DNA of 64,000 nucleotides from Bacillus kexueae. Lineage in GTDB: Bacteria > Bacillota > Bacilli > Bacillales > Aeribacillaceae. The position numbers were made by a program, and so were the translations under genes. The stretch is from NCBI RefSeq assembly GCF_022809095.1, contig NZ_JALAZE010000001.1, forward strand, positions 124,001-188,000, written 5' to 3'. This document shows positions 36,788-45,208 of this stretch, in pieces. Numbering within the stretch: the stretch's first letter is position 1; every line of letters begins with the position of its first letter. The notes beneath the pieces were generated by a model. It was not told where the DNA came from, did no database searches, and saw only the letters and a program-made list of their open reading frames with translations.

Positions 36788-37192
36788 TTAGTAGGTTAAG
36801 GAACCCGCAATTACTAAACCGATACCGATAGATAAAAATAGTAAGAATAAGCCAACCGCTTCGTTGTTATCATCGATGGCTTGTGTAATCTTAAACTTCG
36901 GCGTGATCCACTCAGCAATGTAGAACAATAATATTTGAATGACAATTGCAACACTTCCCCAGATCACCATATCTAATAAGTTAACCGAGTTTGCTATAGC
37001 TGAATACAACACAATCGCTAACCCTAAAATTCGTCCACCGAAAGCATAAACGGCTGCTTTATTTCCGTTTTTGATTAATTCAAATTCTTTATTTTTAGTC
37101 GTCACTTCGAATAAAATGATTCCGATTAATAACATAAGAGATGCTACCCCGATATACGAAATCGTTGAAAGAAATAAAGATGAAAATGTCAT
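36788..37192 (-). CDS. DUF350 (YjfL-type) membrane protein
   Basis: 134 residues with four hydrophobic helices in two similar halves (about 10-28, 48-68, 76-96, 112-132), the layout of DUF350/YjfL proteins. Function unknown. It is the last gene of a three-gene minus-strand unit with a glutathionylspermidine-synthase-like ligase and a lipoprotein; this association occurs widely (yjfL/yjfC and ygiB/ygiC in enterobacteria), which suggests the three act together at the membrane. Confidence 0.8.
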   Translation of the reverse strand: MTFSSLFLSTISYIGVASLMLLIGIILFEVTTKNKEFELIKNGNKAAVYAFGGRILGLAIVLYSAIANSVNLLDMVIWGSVAIVIQILLFYIAEWITPKFKITQAIDDNNEAVGLFLLFLSIGIGLVIAGSLTY

Positions 37193-37211
37193 ATTCTAAC
37201 TTCCTTTCTGT

Positions 37212-38459
37212 TTATGAATTTACTACCCCGACCGGTAAGAAATAGGCCGCGTTGTCTGTAATTGGTCCACCAGCTCTAAAACCGATGGCACTAGGTTCAG
37301 CATTAATTAAAAAACTACCAACTAATAAATGGCATTCTTGCTTACCATTTGTCGTTTGAAGTAATTTTTTTGGTAATGGAACATACGATTGATAAACTGG
37401 AAGAGAGTCTTTATACGTTTTATGAGAGTCCCCCAAACGTATTTTTCTTCCTTCGTAAATTTCAACCGTATCTCCTTCTCGACCAAAGCTCGGCTTTTTC
37501 ACGTAAGGAATTCCTTTTTCTAGGAACGGGGTGTCATCTAAATAAGTTGGTAAAAAATATGTATGAATCCATTGATGTTCCGTTTCCGTAAAAAAATGAT
37601 GATGTTGTTCATGTAAGCCCCAAATTACCGCCTGGACTGCTTTTGACTGCAGTAAGAAGGCTGAAATTGGATTAATAATGGCCAAACGTCCTGTTTGAAC
37701 AAGCTCTAAAAGTTGGATACCAACTTTCTCTTTGGTAATCGGGTCCTCATCTAGCAGCAAATGTTCAAGCGGGTATGTTTGACGATATAGAACATCTATT
37801 TTCCGTCCATGATGGTCATACAAGCCTTCCCCTTTTCGAATGGAGAGCTCATGTAATGGCACATAGGTGGATGGAAACGAAACCAACTCCTGCAAATATT
37901 GTGTCGTCCACTTGTCTTCAATGTGATCGTCATGAGACGTGAAGACGATATTCGGCTCAGTTAGTTTTAACTTAACAATAGATTCTTTAATGGCTTTTTC
38001 AACCGACCTCTTCAGCATACTTTCGCAGCCTGCATTCGGGTTTTCGACATCGAAATAGTCGGTCACTTTCTGATTCACATGAAAACATTCTTTAATAAAT
38101 GTAGGAGTGTCAGAATTTAATTCAATCAGCTTCAACCCTTCATCTGTCATAATAAAGTCGCATCGTGCAATCACCGATTCAACCGGTAATATCCGCTGCC
38201 GAATAAAGGGTATTACCTCTTTAGGAAAATCTAACTGCATGAGTGTTTCATCATCTGAACGGCGTAATATCTTTGCCGTTTTGGCATAAATTTTCCCTAC
38301 TCTTTCAGTTGCTATTCGAATATCATTCAACTCATCTTCTCTTAATGGATAATAGTCTAGTAGGGCATATTCTTCTCCATATAAATCCGGCCAAAATTGT
38401 GGAATTGATTGAAACAATTCCTTACGCTTTTGCTCAAAGCGATGTTCTCGTTCGGTCAT
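37212..38459 (-). CDS. Glutathionylspermidine synthase-like ATP-grasp ligase
   Basis: 415 residues of the GSP_synth/YgiC/YjfC family: ARCDFIMTDEGLKLIELNSDTPTF near residues 100-120, an ATP-grasp core with VKKPSFGREGDTVEI near 325 and a C-terminal GFRAGGPITDNAAYFLPVGV segment carrying magnesium and nucleotide ligands. The fold makes an amide bond between a carboxylate and an amine. Only the synthetase half is present, no amidase domain. The true substrate is unknown; a peptide or polyamine-like amine is possible. Its ATG overlaps the lipoprotein stop by 1 base. Confidence 0.82.
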   Translation of the reverse strand: MTEREHRFEQKRKELFQSIPQFWPDLYGEEYALLDYYPLREDELNDIRIATERVGKIYAKTAKILRRSDDETLMQLDFPKEVIPFIRQRILPVESVIARCDFIMTDEGLKLIELNSDTPTFIKECFHVNQKVTDYFDVENPNAGCESMLKRSVEKAIKESIVKLKLTEPNIVFTSHDDHIEDKWTTQYLQELVSFPSTYVPLHELSIRKGEGLYDHHGRKIDVLYRQTYPLEHLLLDEDPITKEKVGIQLLELVQTGRLAIINPISAFLLQSKAVQAVIWGLHEQHHHFFTETEHQWIHTYFLPTYLDDTPFLEKGIPYVKKPSFGREGDTVEIYEGRKIRLGDSHKTYKDSLPVYQSYVPLPKKLLQTTNGKQECHLLVGSFLINAEPSAIGFRAGGPITDNAAYFLPVGVVNS

Positions 38460-38812
38460 TAACCACCAAATCCTCCCTTACTTCCCGACCCAAAGCCTGA
38501 GCTTTTCGATGTGCTTCCAGATGTGCTTCCTTTAAACGAGCTACTTCCTTTGTACGCTTTGTAATCAGAGCTTCCATATAGGGATGATTTTGATTTATAC
38601 GCTTTTCCCATAAAGTAAAGATATCCGAAGTGAGGGGAATCAATATCATCACATTCCCACACACCATCGTCCATATCCCATTCCCATTCTGTACAAGAAT
38701 CATCTTCAGGTACGGGAGGAAGTGAATATTCTTCATCTTCACTACATGCCGTTAAACTTGTTACCATTGTTGCGGAAATAATTCCTGTTAATAATTTTTT
38801 CGTCTTCTCCAA
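38459..38812 (-). CDS. Ser/Gly-rich lipoprotein linked to the ligase
   Basis: A 117-residue lipoprotein: signal peptide with lipobox LTAC (Cys23), an acidic, Trp-rich region (CTEWEWDMDDGVWECDD) with a possible disulfide, then a low-complexity Ser/Gly/Lys tail ending GSGSKGGFGG. TTG at 38812 follows TAGGAGGA by six bases; an ATG two codons upstream directly abuts that site. Position and composition are like YgiB (DUF1190) beside YgiC. The tail could be a substrate for the ligase; this is speculation. Confidence 0.65.
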   Translation of the reverse strand: MEKTKKLLTGIISATMVTSLTACSEDEEYSLPPVPEDDSCTEWEWDMDDGVWECDDIDSPHFGYLYFMGKAYKSKSSLYGSSDYKAYKGSSSFKGSTSGSTSKSSGFGSGSKGGFGG

Positions 38813-38900
38813 TTCCATTCCTCCTATCGTTGTAATGGTCGATAGCGCTCCTACATGTTATAGTATAAAGGATACAGTTTCCAATTTGGAGGAGAAATTC

Positions 38901-39350
38901 ATGTTATACCAATTAGAATACCGATTAAATAAAGAAAGTGAGCAATACCCAGCTATTTACCACTATCATGCCTTAAATCGGTCTGAATTACTTTGCCGCC
39001 GGATGTGTGATTATTTTGTTAAGGAGAATAAAATTTACAAAAGAACATCATCTGCTAAAGAAAAAGACCTTTTTGTCATTTATGTTGAAGAGGTATTCGA
39101 TGAACAGCCATTTCAAGATGCTGTAACGTATAAAAATGTAACATTAGAAATTCGATTATTTAAAGAGGAAGAACCGTCTCCTTTATTGTTTACTTTTCAC
39201 TTAACAAGTCATGAAGAAGCATTTGATTTTTTTGGAAACGATTATTTCCAATTTGGGGAATACGAATATGAACTGATTTGTACGGAAATTGATGAAGATC
39301 GATCAACATATGTGTTGTACGTTGACTTAACGGGATACAAATTCGAATAG
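38901..39350 (+). CDS. Hypothetical cytosolic protein
   Basis: 149 residues, no signal or membrane segment, rich in Phe, Tyr and acidic residues. MLYQLEYRLNKES at the start and FFGNDYFQFGEYEYEL near 110-125 are the most distinctive segments. No family recognised. TTGGAGGAG precedes the ATG at 38901; the frame continues upstream to 38835 without a site. It is divergent from the lipoprotein operon, 88 bp apart, and its stop codon lies in a perfect 28-bp palindrome. Confidence 0.6.
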   Translation: MLYQLEYRLNKESEQYPAIYHYHALNRSELLCRRMCDYFVKENKIYKRTSSAKEKDLFVIYVEEVFDEQPFQDAVTYKNVTLEIRLFKEEEPSPLLFTFHLTSHEEAFDFFGNDYFQFGEYEYELICTEIDEDRSTYVLYVDLTGYKFE

Positions 39351-39370
39351 AGAGAATTCTCTCTATTCGA
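39343..39370. other. Perfect 28-bp palindrome over the stop codon
   Basis: TCGAATAGAGAGAA and TTCTCTCTATTCGA are exact complements with no spacer. The stop codon of the upstream gene lies in the left arm. It may act as a terminator (no U-tract) or a binding site. Confidence 0.7.
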
Positions 39371-39416
39371 CAACCCTTTCGAAAAATAGCGATTTTTGCG
39401 CTTTCCCAAGAAATAT

Positions 39417-40073
39417 TTACGTACAAATGGCTAATTGCTCTAGAAAACGTTCATAGGTAAGTTCTGATGTGTCTTTAACGTGCCAATCTGCCTGTTCCAA
39501 ACCTTTTGTGTCCCCTACACCTATCGCATACATATCGGTCTTTTTAATTGCTTGCATACCTGCAAGGCCGTCTTCAATAGCAACGCAGTCGTTCGGAGAG
39601 CAATGCAGTTGTTCACATGCTTTTAAGAATATTTCCGGATCTGGTTTTCCGTTAGCTAATGTAGTCGGGTCAACGACATAGTCGAAATACGAAAGTAAGC
39701 CGACTTGATGTAATACTCGTTTAACATTCGTACTCGACGATGCGACTGCTAATTTCATTCCGTTTGCCTTCAAATCATGTATAAAGGCTATAATACCTGG
39801 AAGAATGACTGTTTCATCCATCTCTTCCACTAAAGTTTGATAGCAACTATTTTTCTCATTTGAAAAATGTTCAATGTCTCTCGAAGTATACGTTCGACCA
39901 TTGTTTTTATAAATTGTTTCGGCGATTTCATGTCGATGCATTCCTTTTACACTATCATAATCATCGTATTCAAATGTTAATCCTCTTTTTTGGCACACCT
40001 TTAAAAAGGCTTCATAATGGGCCTTATTCGTATCAACAAGTACCCCATCCATGTCAAAGATTACAGCTTTCAA
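39417..40073 (-). CDS. HAD hydrolase, beta-phosphoglucomutase-like
   Basis: 218 residues of HAD subfamily IA: nucleophile motif FDMDGVLVDT near residue 6, cap domain with GMHRHEI, motif II in VASSST, and NGKPDPEIF...AIEDGLAG for motifs III and IV. Members include beta-phosphoglucomutase and small sugar-phosphate phosphatases; the substrate cannot be told. The TTG at 40073 gives the family N-terminus (KAVIFDMDG) although the AAAAGGA site is rather far; upstream extension would enter topB. It follows topB closely and may share its transcript. Confidence 0.78.
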   Translation of the reverse strand: MKAVIFDMDGVLVDTNKAHYEAFLKVCQKRGLTFEYDDYDSVKGMHRHEIAETIYKNNGRTYTSRDIEHFSNEKNSCYQTLVEEMDETVILPGIIAFIHDLKANGMKLAVASSSTNVKRVLHQVGLLSYFDYVVDPTTLANGKPDPEIFLKACEQLHCSPNDCVAIEDGLAGMQAIKKTDMYAIGVGDTKGLEQADWHVKDTSELTYERFLEQLAICT

Positions 40074-40090
40074 ACTTACACACGTCCTTT

Positions 40091-42241
40091 TTAATTCTTT
40101 TCTGGAAATTGAAAGGTGATTGCCCCTTCTTTCCACTGTAAGTAGGCATCAAACGATTTCTCACCTTTTTGAAATCCCTTTATTAAATCCGTTTTTCCAT
40201 CTTTCAAAAGTTTTTTAACATTCGCTTGTGTGATTTTTTTCGTTAAAATCGTTTTGGATATCGTCATTTTACAATCGTTTTTAGAATAGTTGGTACATCC
40301 GTAAAAAGTTCCTTTATCAATAATGTGACCACTACATTTTGGACATTTTCCGAGTTTAACAGCCCGCTTTTTTCCTTTTAGTTGATTAGAAGGAATTTGT
40401 TCGCGATCAATTTCATCGAAGGACCAGCCTTGACTTCCATTTTTCGCATCCTCAATCAGTTTTAAGACGAGCTTTTTCGTTTGTTCGATGAATTGTTTAG
40501 CAGAAGCCTCCCCTTTTCCTATCTCACGAAGACGCTGCTCCCATTTTGCGGTCATATCAGGCGAGGTTAATAAATCCGTGCAAATAGATTGAATAAGCAA
40601 CTTCCCCTTTTCTGTTGCATACACTTGATTCTTCTTCACTTCAATATAACCCCGATCTTTTAACACCGTTATGATTTGGGCTCTCGTTGCTTCCGTTCCT
40701 AAGCCTTCTGTTTCTTTTAGCACTTTACTTAACGAATCATCTTCACTAAACTTCCCTGCCGTTTTCATTAAGGTAATTAGTTGCCCTTCCGTATAACGTT
40801 TCGGTGGCTCAGTTTTCCCTTCTTTGACCATAACGTCTTTTACTGAACCTGTCTCATTTTCTTCTAATGAAGGTAACATATTTTCTTTTGATTCCTTGTC
40901 TTTCAACACTTCATGCCAGCCTTTTTGGATGATTTGACTTCCTTTTGAAACAAACGTAGCCCGTTGATCAACGATCGTATGAACAGTTGTCGTGTTGATA
41001 ATCGCTTCATCATAGTGAGCAGCGATTAGCCTTTTAATGATCAAATCGTAAATCTTTTGTTCTTCCTTTGGTAACGATTCAATCTTTACTACTTGTTCTG
41101 TCGGGATTATGGCGTAATGGTCCGTAACTTTCTTTTCATTGACATATCGTTTGTTTTGTAGCAATGACGGTTTCGGAAGTGGAAAATACGACTGATATTC
41201 TGGCATTTCTCTAAATTTAGCTAATGTATCAGGGAATAGTTTTGCTTCTTCTTTTGTGACAAAGCTGGAATCCGATCGCGGGTATGATATGATTCCTTTT
41301 ATGTATAGTTTTTGTGCGATATCTAACGTTTTTTTCGGTGAAAATTTAAAACGTTTATTCGCTTCGGCTTGTAATGAAGAAAGGTTAAAAAGGTATGGAG
41401 GTTGATACTTTTTTTGTTCTTTTTTAATTTCTGTAATCTCCGCATCTTTCCCTTTACAAAACTGGGCAATCTTTTGAGCCATCTCTTGTTTTTCAATGCG
41501 ACTCTCTCCATCTTTATGCCATTTTCCTCCATACTCTTTTCCATTCACTTGAAATGAAGCAATGACTTCCCAGAACGGTTTCGAGACAAAAGATTCGATT
41601 TCTTTTTCACGTTTTACGATTAACGACAAAGTCGGAGTTTGGACACGCCCAATTGAAAACAAGCTCGTAATCCCTTTTTCTTTTAAAAGCAAGGAATAGA
41701 CGCGAGATGCATTCATTCCAACAAGCCAATCAGCACAAGAGCGACTATACGCTTCATAAAATAGGTTTCGTGTTTCAGATTCATCTAATAAATTGGAAAA
41801 TCCGTTTTTAACGGCTGCTTCGGTTAGCGAAGATAACCACAGTCTCTTTAACGGTTGTTTCGGTTTGCAAAGCTGTAAAATGAGCCGAACGATTGCTTCA
41901 CCTTCTCTCCCTGCGTCTCCTGCCATGATGATTTCATTAATTTCACGCTTCTTCACAAAGTCTCGAATGACTTGGAATTGTTTCCATTTTCCTTTTGCGA
42001 CACGATGAGAAAACGTTTCAGGTAGGATCGGTAATGTGTCTAGCTTCCATTTCTTCCATTTCATATCGTATTCTTCTGGTGGAACTAATTCGCATAGATG
42101 CCCGATAGCCCATGTCATAATGGCACCTTTTGGAAACATGTCACATGGCATAATTTCTATATATCCATTCCTTTTTTTATTTGGAAAAGGTGCAGCTAGC
42201 TTCGCCCCTTGATCGGGTTTTTCTGCTATAATTAACTTCAT
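40091..42241 (-). CDS. topB: DNA topoisomerase III
   Basis: A 716-residue type IA topoisomerase. The N-terminal Toprim domain starts MKLIIAEKPDQG and has AGDAGREGE (107-115); the catalytic tyrosine is in GIISYPRSDSSF near residue 320; GRVQTPTLSLIV lies near 198. A C-terminal zinc-ribbon-like region has CPKCSGH and CTNYSKNDC. It relaxes and decatenates negatively supercoiled DNA. ATG at 42241 follows GGAAGGAAGAA; B. subtilis TopB has about 727 residues. Confidence 0.93.
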   Translation of the reverse strand: MKLIIAEKPDQGAKLAAPFPNKKRNGYIEIMPCDMFPKGAIMTWAIGHLCELVPPEEYDMKWKKWKLDTLPILPETFSHRVAKGKWKQFQVIRDFVKKREINEIIMAGDAGREGEAIVRLILQLCKPKQPLKRLWLSSLTEAAVKNGFSNLLDESETRNLFYEAYSRSCADWLVGMNASRVYSLLLKEKGITSLFSIGRVQTPTLSLIVKREKEIESFVSKPFWEVIASFQVNGKEYGGKWHKDGESRIEKQEMAQKIAQFCKGKDAEITEIKKEQKKYQPPYLFNLSSLQAEANKRFKFSPKKTLDIAQKLYIKGIISYPRSDSSFVTKEEAKLFPDTLAKFREMPEYQSYFPLPKPSLLQNKRYVNEKKVTDHYAIIPTEQVVKIESLPKEEQKIYDLIIKRLIAAHYDEAIINTTTVHTIVDQRATFVSKGSQIIQKGWHEVLKDKESKENMLPSLEENETGSVKDVMVKEGKTEPPKRYTEGQLITLMKTAGKFSEDDSLSKVLKETEGLGTEATRAQIITVLKDRGYIEVKKNQVYATEKGKLLIQSICTDLLTSPDMTAKWEQRLREIGKGEASAKQFIEQTKKLVLKLIEDAKNGSQGWSFDEIDREQIPSNQLKGKKRAVKLGKCPKCSGHIIDKGTFYGCTNYSKNDCKMTISKTILTKKITQANVKKLLKDGKTDLIKGFQKGEKSFDAYLQWKEGAITFQFPEKN

Positions 42242-42387
42242 TTCTTTCTTCCTTCCGTTACAACTTCCTGCTTGCATTATACCGGAATTCAGACCTTCCG
42301 TCATATGTTTTCCTAGCCCCACCTTACAAAGTATGTAAAAAAGGATGAGAAAAAGCAAAATATCGCTTTTTCACATCCCCATTAACA

Positions 42388-42510
42388 TTAGTATCCTCCG
42401 TAACCGTAGCCTCCGCCAAAACCACCGACGAATGCCGTACCAACAATTACAAGTAAGATGAACAATACAACGATTAACGCAAATCCTCCACCTGCATAAC
42501 CTTCAGACAT
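42388..42510 (-). CDS. YjcZ-family small sporulation protein
   Basis: 40 residues: SEGYAGGG head, membrane helix [21 protein letters not shown] and a FGGGYGYGGY tail. GGAGGCGCTAGC precedes the ATG. Divergent from another yjcZ gene 206 bp away. A weak hairpin near 42350-42374 (AAAAAGC/GCTTTTT) may terminate it. Confidence 0.8.
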   Translation of the reverse strand: MSEGYAGGGFALIVVLFILLVIVGTAFVGGFGGGYGYGGY

Positions 42511-42675
42511 GCTAGCGCCTCCTTTACCTCTTGGTTGAAGGTTTTTTACCTTCTTTACAACATATGTAACAGGTAGGAATTTGGTTAGATGGTTGTCGTT
42601 TGAAATATAAGAATGGGTCTTTACCTAATTTCCATGCTTACTAGGGGAATGTCCTAACCAAATAGGGTCAAGTTG

Positions 42676-42684
42676 CATATAGTA
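42676..42684 (+). promoter_or_regulatory. Sporulation sigma-factor -10-like box
   Basis: CATATAGTA fits CATANNNTA (SigK-type), 33 bp upstream of the yjcZ start, like the box at 18156-18164. Confidence 0.4.
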
Positions 42685-42716
42685 GGAGTAATTCCAGTTA
42701 TAGGAGGTATGTCAAG

Positions 42717-42845
42717 ATGGGATGTTACAGCCCTAACTATGGATGTGGCGGATATGGCTATGGTGGTGGATATGGTAATACGTTCGTATTGATCGTCGTA
42801 TTGTTTATCTTATTAATTATTGTCGGTGCAGCTTGGTGCTATTAA
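42717..42845 (+). CDS. YjcZ-family small sporulation protein
   Basis: 42 residues: [19 protein letters not shown] head and the helix [20 protein letters not shown], ending CY. The helix is nearly identical to that encoded at 18222-18347. TAGGAGGTATGTC precedes the ATG. Probably made late in sporulation. Confidence 0.8.
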   Translation: MGCYSPNYGCGGYGYGGGYGNTFVLIVVLFILLIIVGAAWCY

Positions 42846-42860
42846 ATTAAATCAACATTT

Positions 42861-42902
42861 AAAAAGGGTGTCCAACGTGTTTATCGTTGGGCACCCTTTT
42901 CT
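42861..42902 (+). terminator. Terminator between yjcZ and doxX, bidirectional
   Basis: AAGGGTGTCCAACG and CGTTGGGCACCCTT pair with a seven-base loop; A- and T-runs on both sides serve both converging genes. Confidence 0.9.
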
Positions 42903-42904
42903 TG

Positions 42905-43333
42905 TTAAATATTAGCAGTATTTGTCGTTTTATCCCGTTTGGAAAACAGGTTGGTTAAAGCGAATAATCGACTACCAGCGACCGTTAAAATAATAGATAA
43001 AGCCAGTAATGCTAAATCAAGTTCATACCCTGCCATTTGTCCATTTCCAAAAAATCCAGCCATTGGGAACTTTACGGTAACAATCGCACCGATCATGATA
43101 AGACCGAGCAATAGTGCAGAAACTTCTACCATGAGTCCTAAAATGAGTGCTAATCCTGCAACAGTTTCAACAATAGCGGTTAAATAAGCAACGAATGCGG
43201 GTAACCCAAAATTCTCTGTAAACATGCCAACAACGTTATCCATCATCGTAAACTTTTGAATGCCATGAGCTAACATCGTTCCACCTAAAATCAAGCGTCC
43301 AATGAACAAGCCCCATTCAACTCGATTGGTCAT
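42905..43333 (-). CDS. DoxX-family membrane protein
   Basis: 142 residues, four helices. GRLILGGTMLAHGIQKF at residues 12-28 and the VETVAGLALILGL helix are typical of DoxX/DoxD-like proteins (quinone-linked oxidoreductase subunits or thiol-stress proteins; SodA-DoxX-SseA complexes in mycobacteria). It lies 84 bp downstream of the glutaredoxin-like gene on the same strand, which makes a thiol-redox role plausible. Confidence 0.85.
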   Translation of the reverse strand: MTNRVEWGLFIGRLILGGTMLAHGIQKFTMMDNVVGMFTENFGLPAFVAYLTAIVETVAGLALILGLMVEVSALLLGLIMIGAIVTVKFPMAGFFGNGQMAGYELDLALLALSIILTVAGSRLFALTNLFSKRDKTTNTANI

Positions 43334-43416
43334 TCACCCATCTCCCTTCTTTATTTACACCTCTACTTTAATAGAAAATTCAGAACCTTTCTGTAATATG
43401 CGTTACAATTTAAAAA

Positions 43417-43650
43417 TCAGGTCTTTGGACCCTCAAAATAGTTTAATATTTCTTCCCCCTTAAAAATAGACCCATTATCCATTTGGAATACGGGTGTATA
43501 TATTTCACCTACAATCTGTTTCAGATGCTTTTGAGCTTTGATATTTCCTAAAACATTAACTTTTATATACGGAATACCATTTGTTTTTAAATGATTTATG
43601 GCTTTTGCACATTTTGAACAACCGTCCATCATATATAATGTATTCGTCAT
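43417..43650 (-). CDS. Glutaredoxin-like protein
   Basis: 77 residues with a thioredoxin fold. The active-site motif is GCSKCAK (Cys11 and Cys14), the cis-proline lies in YTPVFQ, and the C-terminal GEEILNYF helix is typical. It would reduce or exchange protein disulfides in the cytosol. GGAGGAAATCGTC precedes the ATG. Divergent from a Crp/Fnr-type regulator, with an 11-bp direct repeat in the shared upstream region. Confidence 0.8.
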   Translation of the reverse strand: MTNTLYMMDGCSKCAKAINHLKTNGIPYIKVNVLGNIKAQKHLKQIVGEIYTPVFQMDNGSIFKGEEILNYFEGPKT

Positions 43651-43660
43651 GACGATTTCC

Positions 43661-43720
43661 TCCTTACATGACTACTTTAACACGCTCATTCTTAAAAGCG
43701 CTGTAAGCTTCCTTACATGA
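43661..43720. promoter_or_regulatory. Direct repeat between the glutaredoxin and Crp/Fnr genes
   Basis: TCCTTACATGA occurs at 43661-43671 and again at 43710-43720. The first overlaps the glutaredoxin ribosome site, the second lies just upstream of the TATAAT (43738-43743) of the regulator gene. Confidence 0.35.
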
Positions 43721-43777
43721 AGATTAAGATCTTCCGTTATAATGAAAGATAAGAAAGTTCTTGAAAGGAAGAGTACA

Positions 43778-44458
43778 ATGGATAAACTGTTCTTATTATC
43801 ACAAATTAGTTTATTTGACGAGCTTCCGATGGAAGATATTAAAATCATCGATGAGTTAAGTGAGATGAAACCGGTAAAGAAAGGGACAACCATTTTATCG
43901 CCTGATAAACCGATGAAAGCATTATTTTTATTGAAGGAAGGTCAAGTGCGCTTATATCGAATGAATCAGAATGGAAAACAATTCACTGTTGATATATTAG
44001 TAGATGGTAATATATTCGGAGAAACGAGTACGTTGTCTTTAACAGACGATCAAATTTATGCAGAAGCGATGACAGATTCGTATTTATGCTTATTAAGCAA
44101 AGCGGATTTTGAAGAATTTATTGAAAAAAATCCAAAAATTGCTTTAAAATTCATCAATATATTATCAACACGCTTGAAGGAAGTCTATTCACTGAGTGAA
44201 AAAATTGCATTAGGTGATGTGAAAAACCGTATCCTTTACTTACTATTGAAATTAAGTGAAAAAACAGGTCGGAGAAAAAAAGAATGGCAAACGATTGAAA
44301 TGCGTATTACCCATCAAGATATTGCCAATATGATTGGATCTACCCGTGAAACAACAAGTGCCGTTATGAGTCAACTGAAAAAAGAAGGCTATATAAAAAA
44401 AGGGTTACGACTCTCGGTGAACATTGAAAAAGCAAAAGAATTAATTGAGGAAGAATAA
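43778..44458 (+). CDS. Crp/Fnr-family transcriptional regulator
   Basis: 226 residues: a cyclic-nucleotide-binding-type beta-roll domain (about 10-125), the dimerisation helix, and a winged helix-turn-helix with THQDIANMIGSTRETTSAVMSQLKKEG near 180-206. No N-terminal cysteine cluster, so it is not an iron-sulfur FNR. The signal is unknown; a redox or nitrosative signal is possible given the divergent glutaredoxin gene. ATG at 43778 follows AAAGGAAGAG; an upstream ATG at 43742 coincides with the promoter. Confidence 0.88.
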   Translation: MDKLFLLSQISLFDELPMEDIKIIDELSEMKPVKKGTTILSPDKPMKALFLLKEGQVRLYRMNQNGKQFTVDILVDGNIFGETSTLSLTDDQIYAEAMTDSYLCLLSKADFEEFIEKNPKIALKFINILSTRLKEVYSLSEKIALGDVKNRILYLLLKLSEKTGRRKKEWQTIEMRITHQDIANMIGSTRETTSAVMSQLKKEGYIKKGLRLSVNIEKAKELIEEE

Positions 44459-44559
44459 TAGAAGGGCTCGTCTGATAAGTTCCTAAATTAGAATGATGGC
44501 AGCGGAAAGTAGTTTCCATTCCTCCAATTAGTTCTGATTGAAAAAAGGTGAATGCGACT

Positions 44560-44700
44560 CCAGCGGAAACATCCGAGCTGAAGGCCCAACAGACGAGCAT
44601 CCGAGTCGAGGAGGAGATAAATGAGGCGGCCACGTCCTGTGCAAAGTTCGGATAGCGTCCTCTATCAGATGAGTTTAATTGAATTTAATCTACGATAAAT
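44560..44700. repeat. Family C repeat, longer copy
   Basis: Begins GCGACTCCAGCGGAAACATCCGAGCTGAAGG, continues GAGTCGAGGAGGAG and CTGTGCAAAGTTCGG. Shares its beginning with 36668-36730 and its end with 7540-7700. The 44459-45208 gap holds no gene. Confidence 0.5.
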
Positions 44701-44702
44701 GA

Positions 44703-44735
44703 GGGACTGTACTTTTTGGACAGCCCCTTTTCTAT
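44703..44735 (+). terminator. Terminator-like hairpin in the gap after the Crp/Fnr gene
   Basis: GGGACTGT and ACAGCCCC pair imperfectly; TTTTCTATTTTTT follows. Its loop sequence resembles the speA terminator. Confidence 0.6.
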
Positions 44736-44749
44736 TTTTTGTGAACATA

Positions 44750-44930
44750 GTCTCCACTTTTCTATCGTTGGCTAGTTTCGGCTCCTAGCGCCTATCGAAC
44801 TGGCGATAAGTCGATATCTCAGTGTGGGAATACCACTCCGACATGTGCGTCTGAAGAGCCTCGACCTTTCCTCTACATCCCATAAGAGCCAATCCACAAC
44901 ATTCCAACTTAAAAAATAGTTTACTATTCA
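44750..44930. repeat. Family A-related mosaic fragment
   Basis: Contains GATAAGTCGATATCTCA, also found in copy A4 (54.0 kb), and TAGTTTCGGCTCCTA, also in copy A5 (58.5 kb), but lacks recognisable inverted ends. The rest up to 45190 is AT-rich with no gene. Confidence 0.5.
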
Positions 44931-45208
44931 AATGTAACATTTAAACCCATCATTTTTTTATATTTATTATTATATAATCTCTACTTCATTAATAAACTTA
45001 TTAGTGCATGTACTATGTCTCTTCTTATTGGAACTGTATCGCCTCATCAGTTGGGTTTATCATGCAAAAAGTTCACTTCAATACTGGAGTTACCCCTTTC
45101 GAATAACTCCATTAGTGTACGATAAGCATTCTCGAAAAGTAGCTACATAAATCCCAATCACATCATGGTAGATGTTTTTCCATTTTAATATTTGGAGGTA
45201 AGGACAAT

